Source: Candolleomyces eurysporus (taxonomy: Eukaryota; Basidiomycota; Agaricomycetes; Agaricales; Psathyrellaceae). Taken from it: 13,377 nt of DNA. The stretch covers positions 1 through 13,377 of the forward strand of contig JANBPK010001735.1 of assembly GCA_027579435.1 (NCBI GenBank), given 5' to 3'. The notes under the pieces were generated by a model. The model searched no databases, was not told the origin of the DNA, and was given only the letters and a program-made list of their open reading frames with translations. The position numbers and the translations under genes were made by a program. Position 1 is the first letter of the stretch; the number at the start of each line of letters is the position of its first letter. Below, one piece after another: positions 1 through 8,174 of this stretch.

Positions 1-420
1 CGCAACCTCATCCATCTCTTTCACCGGTGGGGATGTCAGGAGTCGCTGAAGTATCTAGAAATCAACCTTGGGGCGGCGTTGGGGAACTCTGCGAACGATC
101 TCAGATCGATGTTCAGGGAAACCCCTCGATTGTTCGGCCTCAAGATGTCTGGGCAGAGGTTGCATGCAGGTTGCTTGTCAGGTATTCCGGAATCTGTCCA
201 GGATCTCACAGTTGGGACTTCATTTCCAGCAGTGGACGATGCTCGGCATTCTTTTCTCAATTTTTTGCGCGTTCGAAACCGTTCTTTGTTGTCCATTGAC
301 AGTACGCCGATGAAAGCTCGACTAGATATCGTTGATAGTATGGACACCGCTTCATTTTGCGAAAGTCTACAGGCTCTCAAAGCGGAATTTGGTAGTACCC
401 TGGACGTTGTAATGAGTTAA
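1..420 (+). CDS. 3' end of an unidentified F-box/LRR-style protein (partial)
   Basis: The first forward frame is open from the left edge to a TAA at 418-420 and gives 139 residues. The true start lies outside the window. The protein begins near a leucine-patterned stretch (SLKYLEINL) that resembles one leucine-rich repeat of the degenerate kind found in basidiomycete F-box proteins. The rest is mixed helical sequence with no catalytic motif, membrane segment or signal peptide that I recognise. I see no intron in this piece. It shows no similarity to the two F-box genes further right, so it is not a third copy of them, and its base composition is like theirs. The F-box/LRR label is inferred from one repeat-like stretch and from the neighbours; a different hypothetical protein is equally possible. 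That the frame is coding is likely, because it is the only frame open throughout and it ends just before non-coding-looking AT-richer DNA. Confidence 0.55.
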   Translation, partial: RNLIHLFHRWGCQESLKYLEINLGAALGNSANDLRSMFRETPRLFGLKMSGQRLHAGCLSGIPESVQDLTVGTSFPAVDDARHSFLNFLRVRNRSLLSIDSTPMKARLDIVDSMDTASFCESLQALKAEFGSTLDVVMS

Positions 421-772
421 CAGGTAGTCTCTAGTAGTGTTTGTAACGACAATAGGTTCGAATTTCTTCCTCATACCGATCTTACCAATGTATACATAGT
501 CATCTCATATAACTTTACCTTATGTACGCTGTCAATGCGACGGCGATCTGGCATCGACTCCCGGACGTCCGGACAGTGTTCCTATAATTCAAATGATCAT
601 CATCACGCTCGAACGCTCTAGGATTTATATTCATGGCTTATATGGACCAGCCAGCTGACCACTGTGGGCGTCAACCTTTCTACCCATCACCACGAGGCTC
701 GGCATGTGACCAAACCCAATTTAGTCTTCTATCCGTTTTGCCATCTCTTGGTTCTCTTTCTCCCACTTCCCT
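421..772 (+). other. Intergenic region and 5' flank of F-box copy A
   Basis: Positions 421-544 hold no gene or repeat that I can recognise. From about 545 the sequence matches, in inverted orientation, the upstream flank of F-box copy B (11143-11395). Shared blocks include TTCCTATAATTC near 578 and TATATGGACC near 638. An ATG at 633 opens a frame, but it is not conserved as protein in copy B, so I treat this as promoter or leader DNA. Relative to copy B, about 30 bp are missing near 617. Confidence 0.6.
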
Positions 773-1765
773 ATGGCACCCCCAAGAGACAATGCTGTTG
801 CGACGGAGGTATCGGATCGTCCCACTGAACCTGGGTCTCCGGCACCTCTGTCTCTACGCCCATTGCCTGGCCAAGAGTTGTTGGACAATTGCACGCTTCT
901 GGCTCGGATTTTTGGCAACATTTTACCCCTTCACGACGGAGCAAGTGGACAAGAAATCAGAGAGGGGCAGCAGCAGCTGCGGAAGGTTGCCCTTACTTGC
1001 AAGCGATTCCGGGATCCAGCGCTGGATTGCCTATGGAGCTGTCTTGGATCTTTGATCCCCTTAATCCTTCTCCTACCCTCCGTGAAAGAAGTCGAGGACG
1101 TATACGTGAGTCTTCATTGAATTCTGCTAAAGTACCCATGACACAAGCGTTCCTCTGTAGAGTGTGACAGACCATGTTGCCTCCGTGGCTGGCACCTCCT
1201 TCTCAGCCTACGCAAAAAGGGTTCGAACCCTCGAGATCTCCGAACGGATGGATATGAAAGTCGAAATCAAGGTTGACCCCGGTTTATACCTCCACGTCTA
1301 CGAAATATTGGAGGGCACTCCTTTCTTTCCCTCATTACAGTCGATCCGGCTGTTAACAACAACACCCACATTCTCCCCTGGTCTTGCCATCAGACTGCTG
1401 TTGCCCTGCTCTATCGGCTAGTTCCAGTTTATTGGGATCCAGCGAATTGGCCCAACTGGAAATTTGCGATGTTCGATCCCCGTCACACCCTTTCTCCCCA
1501 CTCGAGTATCAACCCATTCCAAAGTTCATCGATACCTGCTTCCCCAAGTTGGCGGCGTTGAAGGTACACCCCGATTCCACCTCTCGTGATTTCTGGGCGT
1601 GCATTGAACAGTTTCGTCTTGTCTACAAAGAGGTAAGGTTGCTATCATCCCGCCTCTCACAGGTAACCGGTTCTTGGTAGATCTGCTCTTTCATGTTGTC
1701 GTCGTATTCCTGATGGCTGATGTACAATGCTTGAGTGTATGTTTTATTGCTGAAAACTACCTGTT
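545..1765 (+). repeat. Inverted-repeat arm A (F-box segment)
   Basis: This segment matches the reverse complement of 9282-11395. The match covers the 5' flank, exon 1, the short intron, the start and end of exon 2, and about 85 bp beyond the stop codon. An internal stretch of about 0.9 kb present in arm B is absent here. The limits were read by eye and could be off by 10-20 bp. Confidence 0.8.
773..1680 (+). pseudogene. F-box/LRR protein gene, copy A, with internal deletion
   Basis: The ATG at 773 opens a 333 nt exon (773-1105), followed by a GTGAGT...TAG intron (1106-1160) and a second exon from 1161. Exon structure and phase match copy B exactly. The F-box-type stretch VALTCKRFRDPALDCLW is intact near residues 72-88. 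Exon 2 follows copy B to the residues Leu-Pro-Cys at 1401-1409. About 34 nt (1410-1443) then stand where copy B has about 933 nt (9575-10507), and homology resumes in another frame with SELAQLEICD and runs to 1680. As it stands, translation stops at 1419-1421 and would give 197 residues: an F-box with almost no leucine-rich region. The deleted part encodes most of the predicted substrate-recognition repeats. I call it a pseudogene, but the 5' part could still yield a short F-box protein, since start, splice sites and F-box all survive. Confidence 0.8.
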
Positions 1766-2321
1766 TCTGTCTCCCGTGCTCCGCCCTTCCCTTTATCTAT
1801 CAATCCGAGCTTGATATCTTCCCCGATCCGACGTTGCGTTCGCTGAGATATTTTCCCTTCAACTGCTCATGCAACGAAATTGAGGTAGACAAGGTTCCAA
1901 CGTCGCAAAAAATTCTGGTCACCTTCCGGGCCCGTACAGGTCGAGTGGCCCAACCAAAGGCGAACGAGGGATGAGCTGAGAACTCGGAAGCGGGCTCTGT
2001 TGGCCCCATTTTCTGGAAATTGACTGTGAGAGATGACCTAGCGGCCTTCCATCGCAGTAGAGACGTAAGGAGAGGAAGAACGACTGATAAGATAAGATCG
2101 AGCACTTTTGCTCTCTCCTCGTATTAGCACAAAGCTGGGCCCAATTTGGCGGGCGCAATGGCCGGAAAAGGCTTCAAAGGGACCAAAAGGCCCAATTCAA
2201 AGCTTCCTGATGGCCTAAGCGGGACTGACTTGAAGAAGCCTGAGTGGCCCAACGTGACCGCCTCTTGCCTTCTTCTCTTCTGCGTCTACCCGCCTATCTG
2301 CATCTTCCGCTAGCCACCACC
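1681..2321 (+). promoter_or_regulatory. Intergenic region and promoter of SET gene a
   Basis: Positions 1681-1765 are the 3' flank of F-box copy A. From about 1797 the sequence matches the region upstream of SET gene b (from about 4744). It contains paired GATA sites, CCAAT boxes at 2141-2145 and 2192-2196, and a pyrimidine-rich tract at 2258-2290 just before the start codon, as is common near fungal transcription starts. Forward frames here open only on GTG or run briefly, and none looks like a gene. Confidence 0.6.
2085..2100 (+). promoter_or_regulatory. Tandem GATA-factor sites upstream of SET gene a
   Basis: TGATAA and AGATAA overlap by one base at 2085-2095 and are followed by AGATCG. 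This matches the WGATAR site bound by fungal GATA factors (nitrogen, light and iron regulators). It lies 237 bp before the ATG, and the same block is present upstream of SET gene b although the surrounding DNA has diverged. Function is inferred from motif and conservation only. Confidence 0.45.
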
Positions 2322-4370
2322 ATGGAAACTACGCCAGGGCCCCAACCTGGCTCTTCACAGCCTCGCGGGCTGCGGCCCACCACTCCTACTCTCGACAACG
2401 GCTCTATCCTCACGGGCAATGAAACAGTCGAAGATGCGCTCCCCAAAGACTGGGAGACATTCAGCATCACCGAACGTATTCGGAGCTTGATCGAGCTGTA
2501 CGACCCAGAAGGTCCCAAGGCAAATGTAAAGCACGCCGCCATCTTTGCCTCTCTGGCTGCCGTGCTGTATCGAAATTCCGTGCCTGGCTCCAAGGTCGGA
2601 AAGCCCCTCGAGAGTCCACACGATTTTGGGATTATGCTCCAAGAATGGAAGAAATGCATCGACGACGGGAACGAGGAGGTCGCAAAGATCGCCACGTCTG
2701 GTACTGGATTCCAAGACGATGGCTGTAGCGGCGTCTGGGGGAGCACTCTCGTTGCTACGTATCAGCTTGCTCGCTCGCTCGCAGCGGGTATGCTTTCCGC
2801 CAGTACTTTGCGGGGGGCCCATGTTGGTTTTGGATGGGTTGAGCAGAGGCCAGGTCACTCGGACAGACGATTCCAGGGAGGAGGAAGCGGAGGTAGCTAA
2901 AGTCGATGGGAAAGGTTCGAGGCCATCTCGCTGTTCGTCCTCAGCTGAAGTCACTCATGTTTCTCAATTGACAGGCAAGGCGAAAGAAAAGGTTGCTAAA
3001 TCCCCTCGGGATACCAAGAATGGACCGAGGTTAATCAAATTGCCTGTTGGAAACGTCAAACCAGAAGAACGTACGTGTATCTCTGCGACATCGGCGACTC
3101 TCAGACCCTTATATACACGCATTTCTCCTAGTTCCTGACGATATCGACAACTATATTCAACCGATGGAAATCGGGCCAGTTGACAGGGCGCCCCTCGAAG
3201 TCAAAGACGGGAAAGTGGTGGAGCCTGAATTAATAGCGACATACATTCCCACTTGTCCGTTGGACGATTCCGAGCGCGACCCGGATGGCCACACAATCTG
3301 GATGACTTCGCCTGCGACAAAGGCCAAGTACTTACGCAACAGAGGCTGGCCTAAACCCCTTCCTAAAATTCCCAAAAAAATCGTCGTGAGGCAGACAGAC
3401 GATGGAACCGGGATGGGTGTTTTCGCTACTCGGGATATCAAACGATTCGAGCCCGTTCTGGTGGAACGTCCGTACATCATCTATACCCGCCAGGATGCCA
3501 TCAACACATTCTCTACGAAGGCGTTGGAAGAGCTGTCGGACAACCAGATTGGGCAGCTCCTGGTGAAGAATACAGAGCCGTTCTTCAGGTATATGATTGA
3601 TCAACAGATGAGGAGTGACGACAGGAAAGGGTTTATGTCGTTGGCCAATTCGCATACGAATGACGGGAGTGGGCCGGTTTTTGGGATCGTTAGGACGAAC
3701 GGGTTTGGGATTGACTTTGGCAGCGCTCTCCCTGGAGCTGACAAGGACTTTGGGTCGGGCTATGGGGCTGTTACGAGGATCGGGAGTCGGTTTAACCATA
3801 GGTAAGTAAACCCGGTCCGCAAGCGATCAACAAGATCGTACTCAATCATTTCATCCTTCGAAAACCTTCCCCAGCTGCATCCCGGACGTGTCCCATAAAT
3901 TTGAACCCTCTACGTTCACGATGCGGTTCACTGCAGTTCGGGATATTAAGAAGGGGTCGCAGATCTATACCACCTACACTTATCCCAACTCTACCAAAGC
4001 CGAACGTCAGAAAGCTCTTATACCCTACGGGTTCGAGTGTACCTGCCGAGCCTGTGTCAACGCTACACCTCAAACCGACAAGCTCCGCCAAGTATCTCAA
4101 AATCTAACCCAAAAGTGGCGCTCGCAAGCGATCAACGTTTGGTCGAAGGACCCTAACCTCACCGAGAAAGTTTTGATCCCTATCTTGGAAACGAAGAGGA
4201 GGATGGAGAAGGAGGGTCTGGATACGGAGGAGGCAGGGTATTATACGTTCCCTGAGATACTGTTCCGGGTCTATCAGAAAGTTGGGAATAGAGCGAAGAT
4301 GGAGGAGGCGAAGAGTGAGCTTTTGAGGGTTGCGAAAGCGTTGGCGCAGCTGCAGGAGTGGGGATGCTGA
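2322..4370 (+). CDS. SMYD-like SET-domain protein a (putative lysine methyltransferase)
   Basis: The chosen ATG (2322) sits in CCACCACC-ATGG and is the same in copy b. Exons are 2322-2787, 2975-3070, 3132-3801 and 3875-4370, joined by GT-AG introns of 187, 61 and 73 bp; the product is 575 residues. Residues 1-155 form an N-terminal region I do not recognise, rich in Pro/Ser at first and then helical. The SET domain spans about 272-450: GTGMGVFATRDI at 279-290, RTNGFGI near 375-381, the active-site NHSC at 409-412 completed exactly by joining exons 3 and 4, and the catalytic-type Tyr445 of the last SET motif. A post-SET CxCxxC (Cys466, 468, 471) can bind zinc together with Cys412. There is no MYND zinc finger. 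The last 100 residues are charged and helical, as in SMYD C-termini. Family members use S-adenosylmethionine to methylate lysines on histones or other proteins; the substrate here is unknown. Intron 1 is the least certain: a 79 bp intron (2788-2866) also keeps the frame. Confidence 0.85.
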
Positions 4371-4743
4371 GTTTTGACGAGGGTTGGCGGATGCTTCGAA
4401 TAACTAACTGTACATTACTGTGATTACTCTGGGTGTTTGAGCGAAAGTCGTGTGTATCAAAATGTCGATAGGAATTGTAACATGTATAGTACGCTGAATT
4501 GATAGCCTCGAGTACGAAGAACGAGAAGGTCAGGCCGGCGAACTAACTTTAATCAGAAAGCATCATCGTTTATTAAGAACTGCCAACGAAATGACACAAA
4601 CTTGAGCGGTGGAAGTCATTCTCAGTTCAAGTCGATAAGCCGTTCGCCGCGTGTTCCATCGTCCTACGTGCCTAGCATGAAGATTGTAGCTGATAGATGC
4701 TGAAGGCAAGGTAATATTGTGCGTACACACGCATTAAGTGTTA
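4371..4743 (+). other. 3' flank of SET gene a, copy 1 of a triplicated segment
   Basis: No gene is visible. The segment recurs after SET gene b (7479-7796) and, with more divergence, at 11396-11760. It begins with a conserved block containing TGTACATT at 4409-4416. A minus-strand AATAAA (reads TTTATT at 4569-4574) would suit the 3' end of a convergent gene. In the copy at 11396 the neighbour on the right is the membrane-protein gene transcribed towards it, so the right half of this segment may be a leftover 3' UTR of such a gene. Confidence 0.6.
4700..4703 (+). other. Unoccupied target site corresponding to the LTR insertion in unit b
   Basis: CTGA here lies in a context (GATAGATG before, AGGCAAGG after) that matches both sides of the LTR at 7797-8290. 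It shows the state of the site before insertion. Confidence 0.75.
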
Positions 4744-5394
4744 TGTTAACCCGAGTTTGAGCTCTTGCCCGATCTGACCTTGCGTTCGCTCAAATATTTT
4801 CTCCTTCAGTCACTCCTCATGCGACGAAATTGAGCTAGCTAAGGTTTCCAACAATAACTTCCACTTCAAGTCGAGTGGCCCGAGGAAAGGCGAACAAGAG
4901 GTAAGCTGAAATTCGGAGTTGGTGTAGACACTAGAACACTTACGTTAGGAATCAACTTTTCTTCTTCTGGTTCAGATACCTGTTTGCCCTATTCTGTGAC
5001 AATTGGTTGTAAGAGAGGATCCAGCGGCCTTCCATTGCCTGATAAGATAAGATCGAGTCCGTCCATAAGTACCAATTTGGGTGGGCTCATGACTCTCGGC
5101 TTTTCCTTTGCCCATGCGGTGCTCATTATCAAGCTCATATGGCTTTACATGACAGTTGTAGAAGAAAATCTGGAAGCGGAATTCTGGGGCTGTCGCCCTA
5201 TCAGACGAAGTATCCAAAAGTATCCAAGCTGGTCATGGGTGCGTTCAATTGATGTGATTGTGAGTATACAAAGACAATTCAAGAAGCCTCATGTCTGAGT
5301 GGCCCAATGCGACCGCCTCTTTCTTCCTCTTCCCATTCTCTCTTCCCTTCTGCATCTGTCCGCGTATCTACATCTTCTGCTAACCACCACCACC
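4744..5394 (+). promoter_or_regulatory. Promoter region of SET gene b
   Basis: The left part (4744-5060) matches the upstream region of SET gene a, and the right part (from about 5281, AAGAAGCCTCATG) matches again up to the start codon. Between them lies unmatched sequence with no convincing ORF of its own. A CCAAT box lies at 5072-5076 and a long pyrimidine tract at 5320-5352 precedes the ATG. The spacing from the GATA block to the ATG is 355 bp, against 237 bp in gene a. Confidence 0.55.
5040..5055 (+). promoter_or_regulatory. Tandem GATA-factor sites upstream of SET gene b
   Basis: TGATAAGATAAGATCG is identical over these 16 bases to the block at 2085-2100, while flanking sequence differs. 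This suggests a retained regulatory site for a fungal GATA factor. It is motif-based and untested. Confidence 0.45.
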
Positions 5395-7478
5395 ATGGAA
5401 CTCACGCCAGGGCCCCAACCTGGCTCTTCCCAATCAAGCGCCTCGCCACCCGCCGCTCCTACCGTCGACGACGATTCGATTGTCAAGGGCAAGATAACAT
5501 TCGAACATATGCTCCCCAAAGATTGGGAGGCACTCAGTATCGCCGAACGTATCCAGATCATGACCAAGCTGTACGACCCAGACAATACCGAGGGAAACGT
5601 AAAGCGCGCCGCCATCTTTGCCTCGGTGGCTGCCGTGCTGTTTCGAAATTCCGTGCCTGGTTCCAACGACGCAAAGCCCCTCGAGAGTCCGCACGATTTT
5701 GGGATTATGCTCCAAGAATGGAAGAAATGCATCGACGACGGGAACGAGGAAGTCGTAAAGATCGTCACGTCCGGTGATCAATTCCTAGATTATCAGCTTG
5801 ACGGCGGCATCCTCGGGAGCTTGATCTTTGGGAACATGCTCGTCGCTATCTATCGCCTTGCGAGCTCGCTCGCAGCGGGTGAGCGTTCCGCCAGTTCTTT
5901 GCCGGGTGCCATGCTGTTTTTCGAGAATGTGAGGAGAAGCATGGGCGATCAGAAAGACGATGCCGGTGAGGAAGCGAAGGTTGGAGAAATCGATGGGAAA
6001 GGTTTGAGGTCATCTCGTTGTTCGTCCTCAGCTGAAGTCACTCATGTCTCTCATTCGACAGGCAAGGGTAAAGAAAACGTTGCTCGATCCTCGCGGGATA
6101 CCAAGAATGGAGGGAGGGTAATCAAATTGCCTTTTGGAAACGTCGAACAAGAAGAACGTATGTGTATCTTCACGACATCGGCGACCTCCAGGCTCTCATA
6201 TACACGTATTTTTTCATAGTTCCCGACGATATCGACAACTATGTCACCCCGCTTGAAATCGGGCCAGTCGACAAGGTGCCCCTCAAAGTCAAAAACGGGA
6301 AAGTGGTGGAGCCTGAATCAATAGTGACATATGTTCCTCCCTGTCCGTTGGACAGGTCCGAGTGCGACCCGGATGGCCACACAATCTGGATGACTTCGCC
6401 CGCGACAAAGGCCAAGTACTACTCCAACAAAGGCTGGCCTAAGCGCCTTCCTAAAATCCCCAACAAAATCGTCGTGAGGCCGACAGACGATGGAACCGGG
6501 ATGGGTGTTTTCGCTACTCGGGATATCAAACGATTTGAACCCGTTCTCGTGGAACGTCCGTACCTCGTCTACACACGCACGGCCGTCGGCTCATTGTCTG
6601 AGAAGGCGTGGGAAGAGCTGTCGGATCAACAGATTGGCCAGCTCCTGGTGAAGAAATCGGAGCCGTTCTTCAAGTATATGGTTGATCACCAGATGTCGAG
6701 TGAAGAGAGGAGAGATTTTATGTCGCTGGCTAATTCGCATACAAATGACGGGAGTGGACCGGTTTTCGGGATCGTTAGGACGAACGGGTTTGGGATTGAG
6801 TTTGGCCAGGCTCTTCCTGGAGCTGATAGGGACTTTGGGAGCAGCAAAGCGGCTGGCTATGGGGCTGTTACGAAGATTGGGAGTCGTTTTAACCACAGGT
6901 AAGCAAACCCCGCTCCATAGGTGATCGATAAGATCATACTCACTCTTCGAAAAACACTCCCTAGTTGTATCCCGGACGTAACCCATGGATTCGATGCCTC
7001 TACGTTCACGATGCGGTTTGCTGCACTTCGGGATATCAAGAAGGGCTCACAGATCTTCACCAGCTACACTTCTCCCAGCGCTACCAAAGCCGAACGTCAG
7101 GCAGCCCTTGCACCCTACGGGTTCGAATGTACTTGCCGAGTTTGCGTCAACGCTACACCTCAAACCGACAAACTCCGTAAAGTATCTCTTACTCTGACCC
7201 AAAGGTGGCGCTCGCAAGCTATCAAAGTTTGGTCGAAGGACCCTAACCTCACCGAGAAAGTTTTGATTCCTATCTTGGAAACGAAGAGGAGGATGGAGGA
7301 GGAGGGTTTGGATACCAAGGATGCAGGGTATTTTACNTTCGGTGAGATACTGCATAGGGTCTATGAGAAAGTTGGGAATAGAGCGAAGATGGAGGAGGCA
7401 ATGGGTGAGCTTCAGAGAGCTGCAAAAGGGTTGATTCAGGTGGAGGAGTGGACCACTGGGGTGAAANTTAAGTTTTGA
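5395..7478 (+). CDS. SMYD-like SET-domain protein b (putative lysine methyltransferase)
   Basis: Paralogue of the gene at 2322, with the same start context (CCACCACC-ATGG) and four exons: 5395-5878, 6062-6157, 6220-6898 and 6965-7478. Introns are 183, 62 and 66 bp, and the phases are identical to copy a. The product is 590 residues. The SET motifs are intact: GTGMGVFATRDI, RTNGFGI, NHSC at 418-421 rebuilt across the last splice junction, catalytic-type Tyr454, and CxCxxC at Cys475/477/480. It lacks a MYND finger. Differences from copy a include a four-residue expansion shortly before the NHSC motif (SSKAAG) and a C-terminus about ten residues longer. Intron 1 here is 61 codons long and open, so leaving it in would give 651 residues without a frame break, unlike copy a. 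Ambiguous bases at 7337 and 7467 fall in Thr and unknown codons without disturbing the frame. Both copies look functional; the substrate is unknown. Confidence 0.86.
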
Positions 7479-7796
7479 CGAGGGTTGGCGGGTGCTTCAA
7501 ATAACTAACTGTACATTNCTGTGATTACTCTGGATGTTTGAACGAAAGTCAGGTGTATACAAATGTCGATAGGAAATGTAACTGTATAGTACACTGAACT
7601 GAACTGATAATCTCGAGTACAAAGAACGAAAAAGCCAGACTTGCGGAGTAACAATCAGAAAACATCATCGTTTATTAAAAACTTCCAACGAAATGAAACA
7701 AAATTGAGAACCTTGGATGTCATTCTCACTTCAAGTCGATGAACCGTTTCACCGTCCTACCTGCTTAGCATGGAGTTTGGGGCCGATAGATGCTGA
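7479..7796 (+). other. 3' flank of SET gene b, copy 2 of the triplicated segment
   Basis: No gene is visible. It is colinear with 4371-4703, including the TGTACATT-type block near 7509 (with an ambiguous base at 7518 where the other copies have A) and a minus-strand AATAAA (TTTATT at 7671-7676). It ends at the CTGA target of the LTR, and its continuation is found at 8291 onwards. Confidence 0.6.
7793..7796 (+). repeat. Left target-site duplication of the LTR
   Basis: CTGA directly precedes the LTR and is repeated directly after it at 8291-8294. The unoccupied paralogous site at 4700-4703 has it once. Confidence 0.7.
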
Positions 7797-8052
7797 TGTG
7801 AGAGAGAGTTCGATGTGAGAGGGAAGGATAAAGAGGTGAGAGGAGGGCTCGAGACAACGATGGTCCGATACCTGATCGCTCGAGGTGTGAGGGCGAAACG
7901 AGTGTATTGGATAGTTCTAAATTTAGACGAGATTGACGACGACGAGAGGCAAGAAGAATTATATCGAAAAGAATGCGAATACGAAACGACTGCTCGAGTC
8001 CGAATAGATGGAGGGGGAAAGGTAAGATGTCCTCTAAAATCCGTCTCGAGGG

Positions 8053-8060
8053 TATATAAG
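8053..8060 (+). promoter_or_regulatory. TATA box of the LTR
   Basis: TATATAAG lies 116 bp before the AATAAA within the LTR, the usual U3-R arrangement. It implies transcription towards the right, and so antisense to the membrane-protein relic. Confidence 0.5.
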
Positions 8061-8075
8061 ATGCTCCGGTTCGTG

Positions 8076-8094
8076 TGTACACCCTTGGTGTACA
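8076..8094. repeat. Perfect 8 bp inverted repeat in the LTR
   Basis: TGTACACC, a CTT spacer and GGTGTACA form a perfect hairpin or dyad 16 bp after the TATA box. It would lie near the start of the R region of the transcript. Confidence 0.6.
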
Positions 8095-8168
8095 AACAAA
8101 GTGCAAGTCCAATCGGACCTCGCCTAACAACCGCAATATCCTACGAATATTCGAGAACGGTCTGTGGA

Positions 8169-8174
8169 AATAAA
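8169..8174 (+). terminator. Polyadenylation signal of the LTR
   Basis: AATAAA in the expected position downstream of the TATA box on the same strand. Assigned by motif and position only. Confidence 0.4.

Larger units (their letters stand above)
1797..4743 (+). repeat. Direct tandem unit a (SET gene with flanks)
   Basis: This is the first unit of a tandem duplication of about 2.95 kb. It comprises about 525 bp of upstream DNA, the SET gene and about 370 bp of downstream DNA. The second unit begins immediately after it. Homology includes the introns and the 3' flank, so this was a DNA-level duplication and not retroposition. Ends were estimated by eye. Confidence 0.85.
4744..7796 (+). repeat. 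Direct tandem unit b (SET gene with flanks)
   Basis: This is the second unit of the tandem duplication. It starts where the 3' flank of unit a ends, and its right-hand flank is interrupted by the LTR at 7797; the flank continues at 8291. It is colinear with unit a apart from about 220 bp of largely unmatched promoter DNA (about 5080-5280) and small indels in coding DNA. Confidence 0.85.

Noticed and set aside
633..1055. Frame of 140 codons starting at ATG 633
   Set aside because: Only nucleotide homology, not the reading frame, is shared with the upstream flank of copy B, and it overlaps the well-supported exon 1 in another frame.
1217..1234. GGGTTCGAACCCT palindrome resembling a tRNA T-arm
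   Set aside because: It is within F-box exon 2 coding sequence, has no acceptor, D or anticodon arm around it, and the paralogous site in copy B does not keep the palindrome.
2244..2321. Upstream in-frame extension of both SET genes (MAQ...)
   Set aside because: It starts with GTG, which is not expected in a fungal nuclear gene. The ATG further down has an ideal context in both copies.
2294..2954. Long minus-strand open frames opposite SET gene a, with a similar one opposite SET gene b (5289-5768)
   Set aside because: Their shared residues are what the conserved sense codons dictate. They have no introns or start context of their own, so they are shadows of exon 1.
2322..7478. SET genes as part of a SETMAR-like domesticated transposon
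   Set aside because: No mariner transposase motif or terminal inverted repeats are seen around either gene; the duplication is a plain tandem one.
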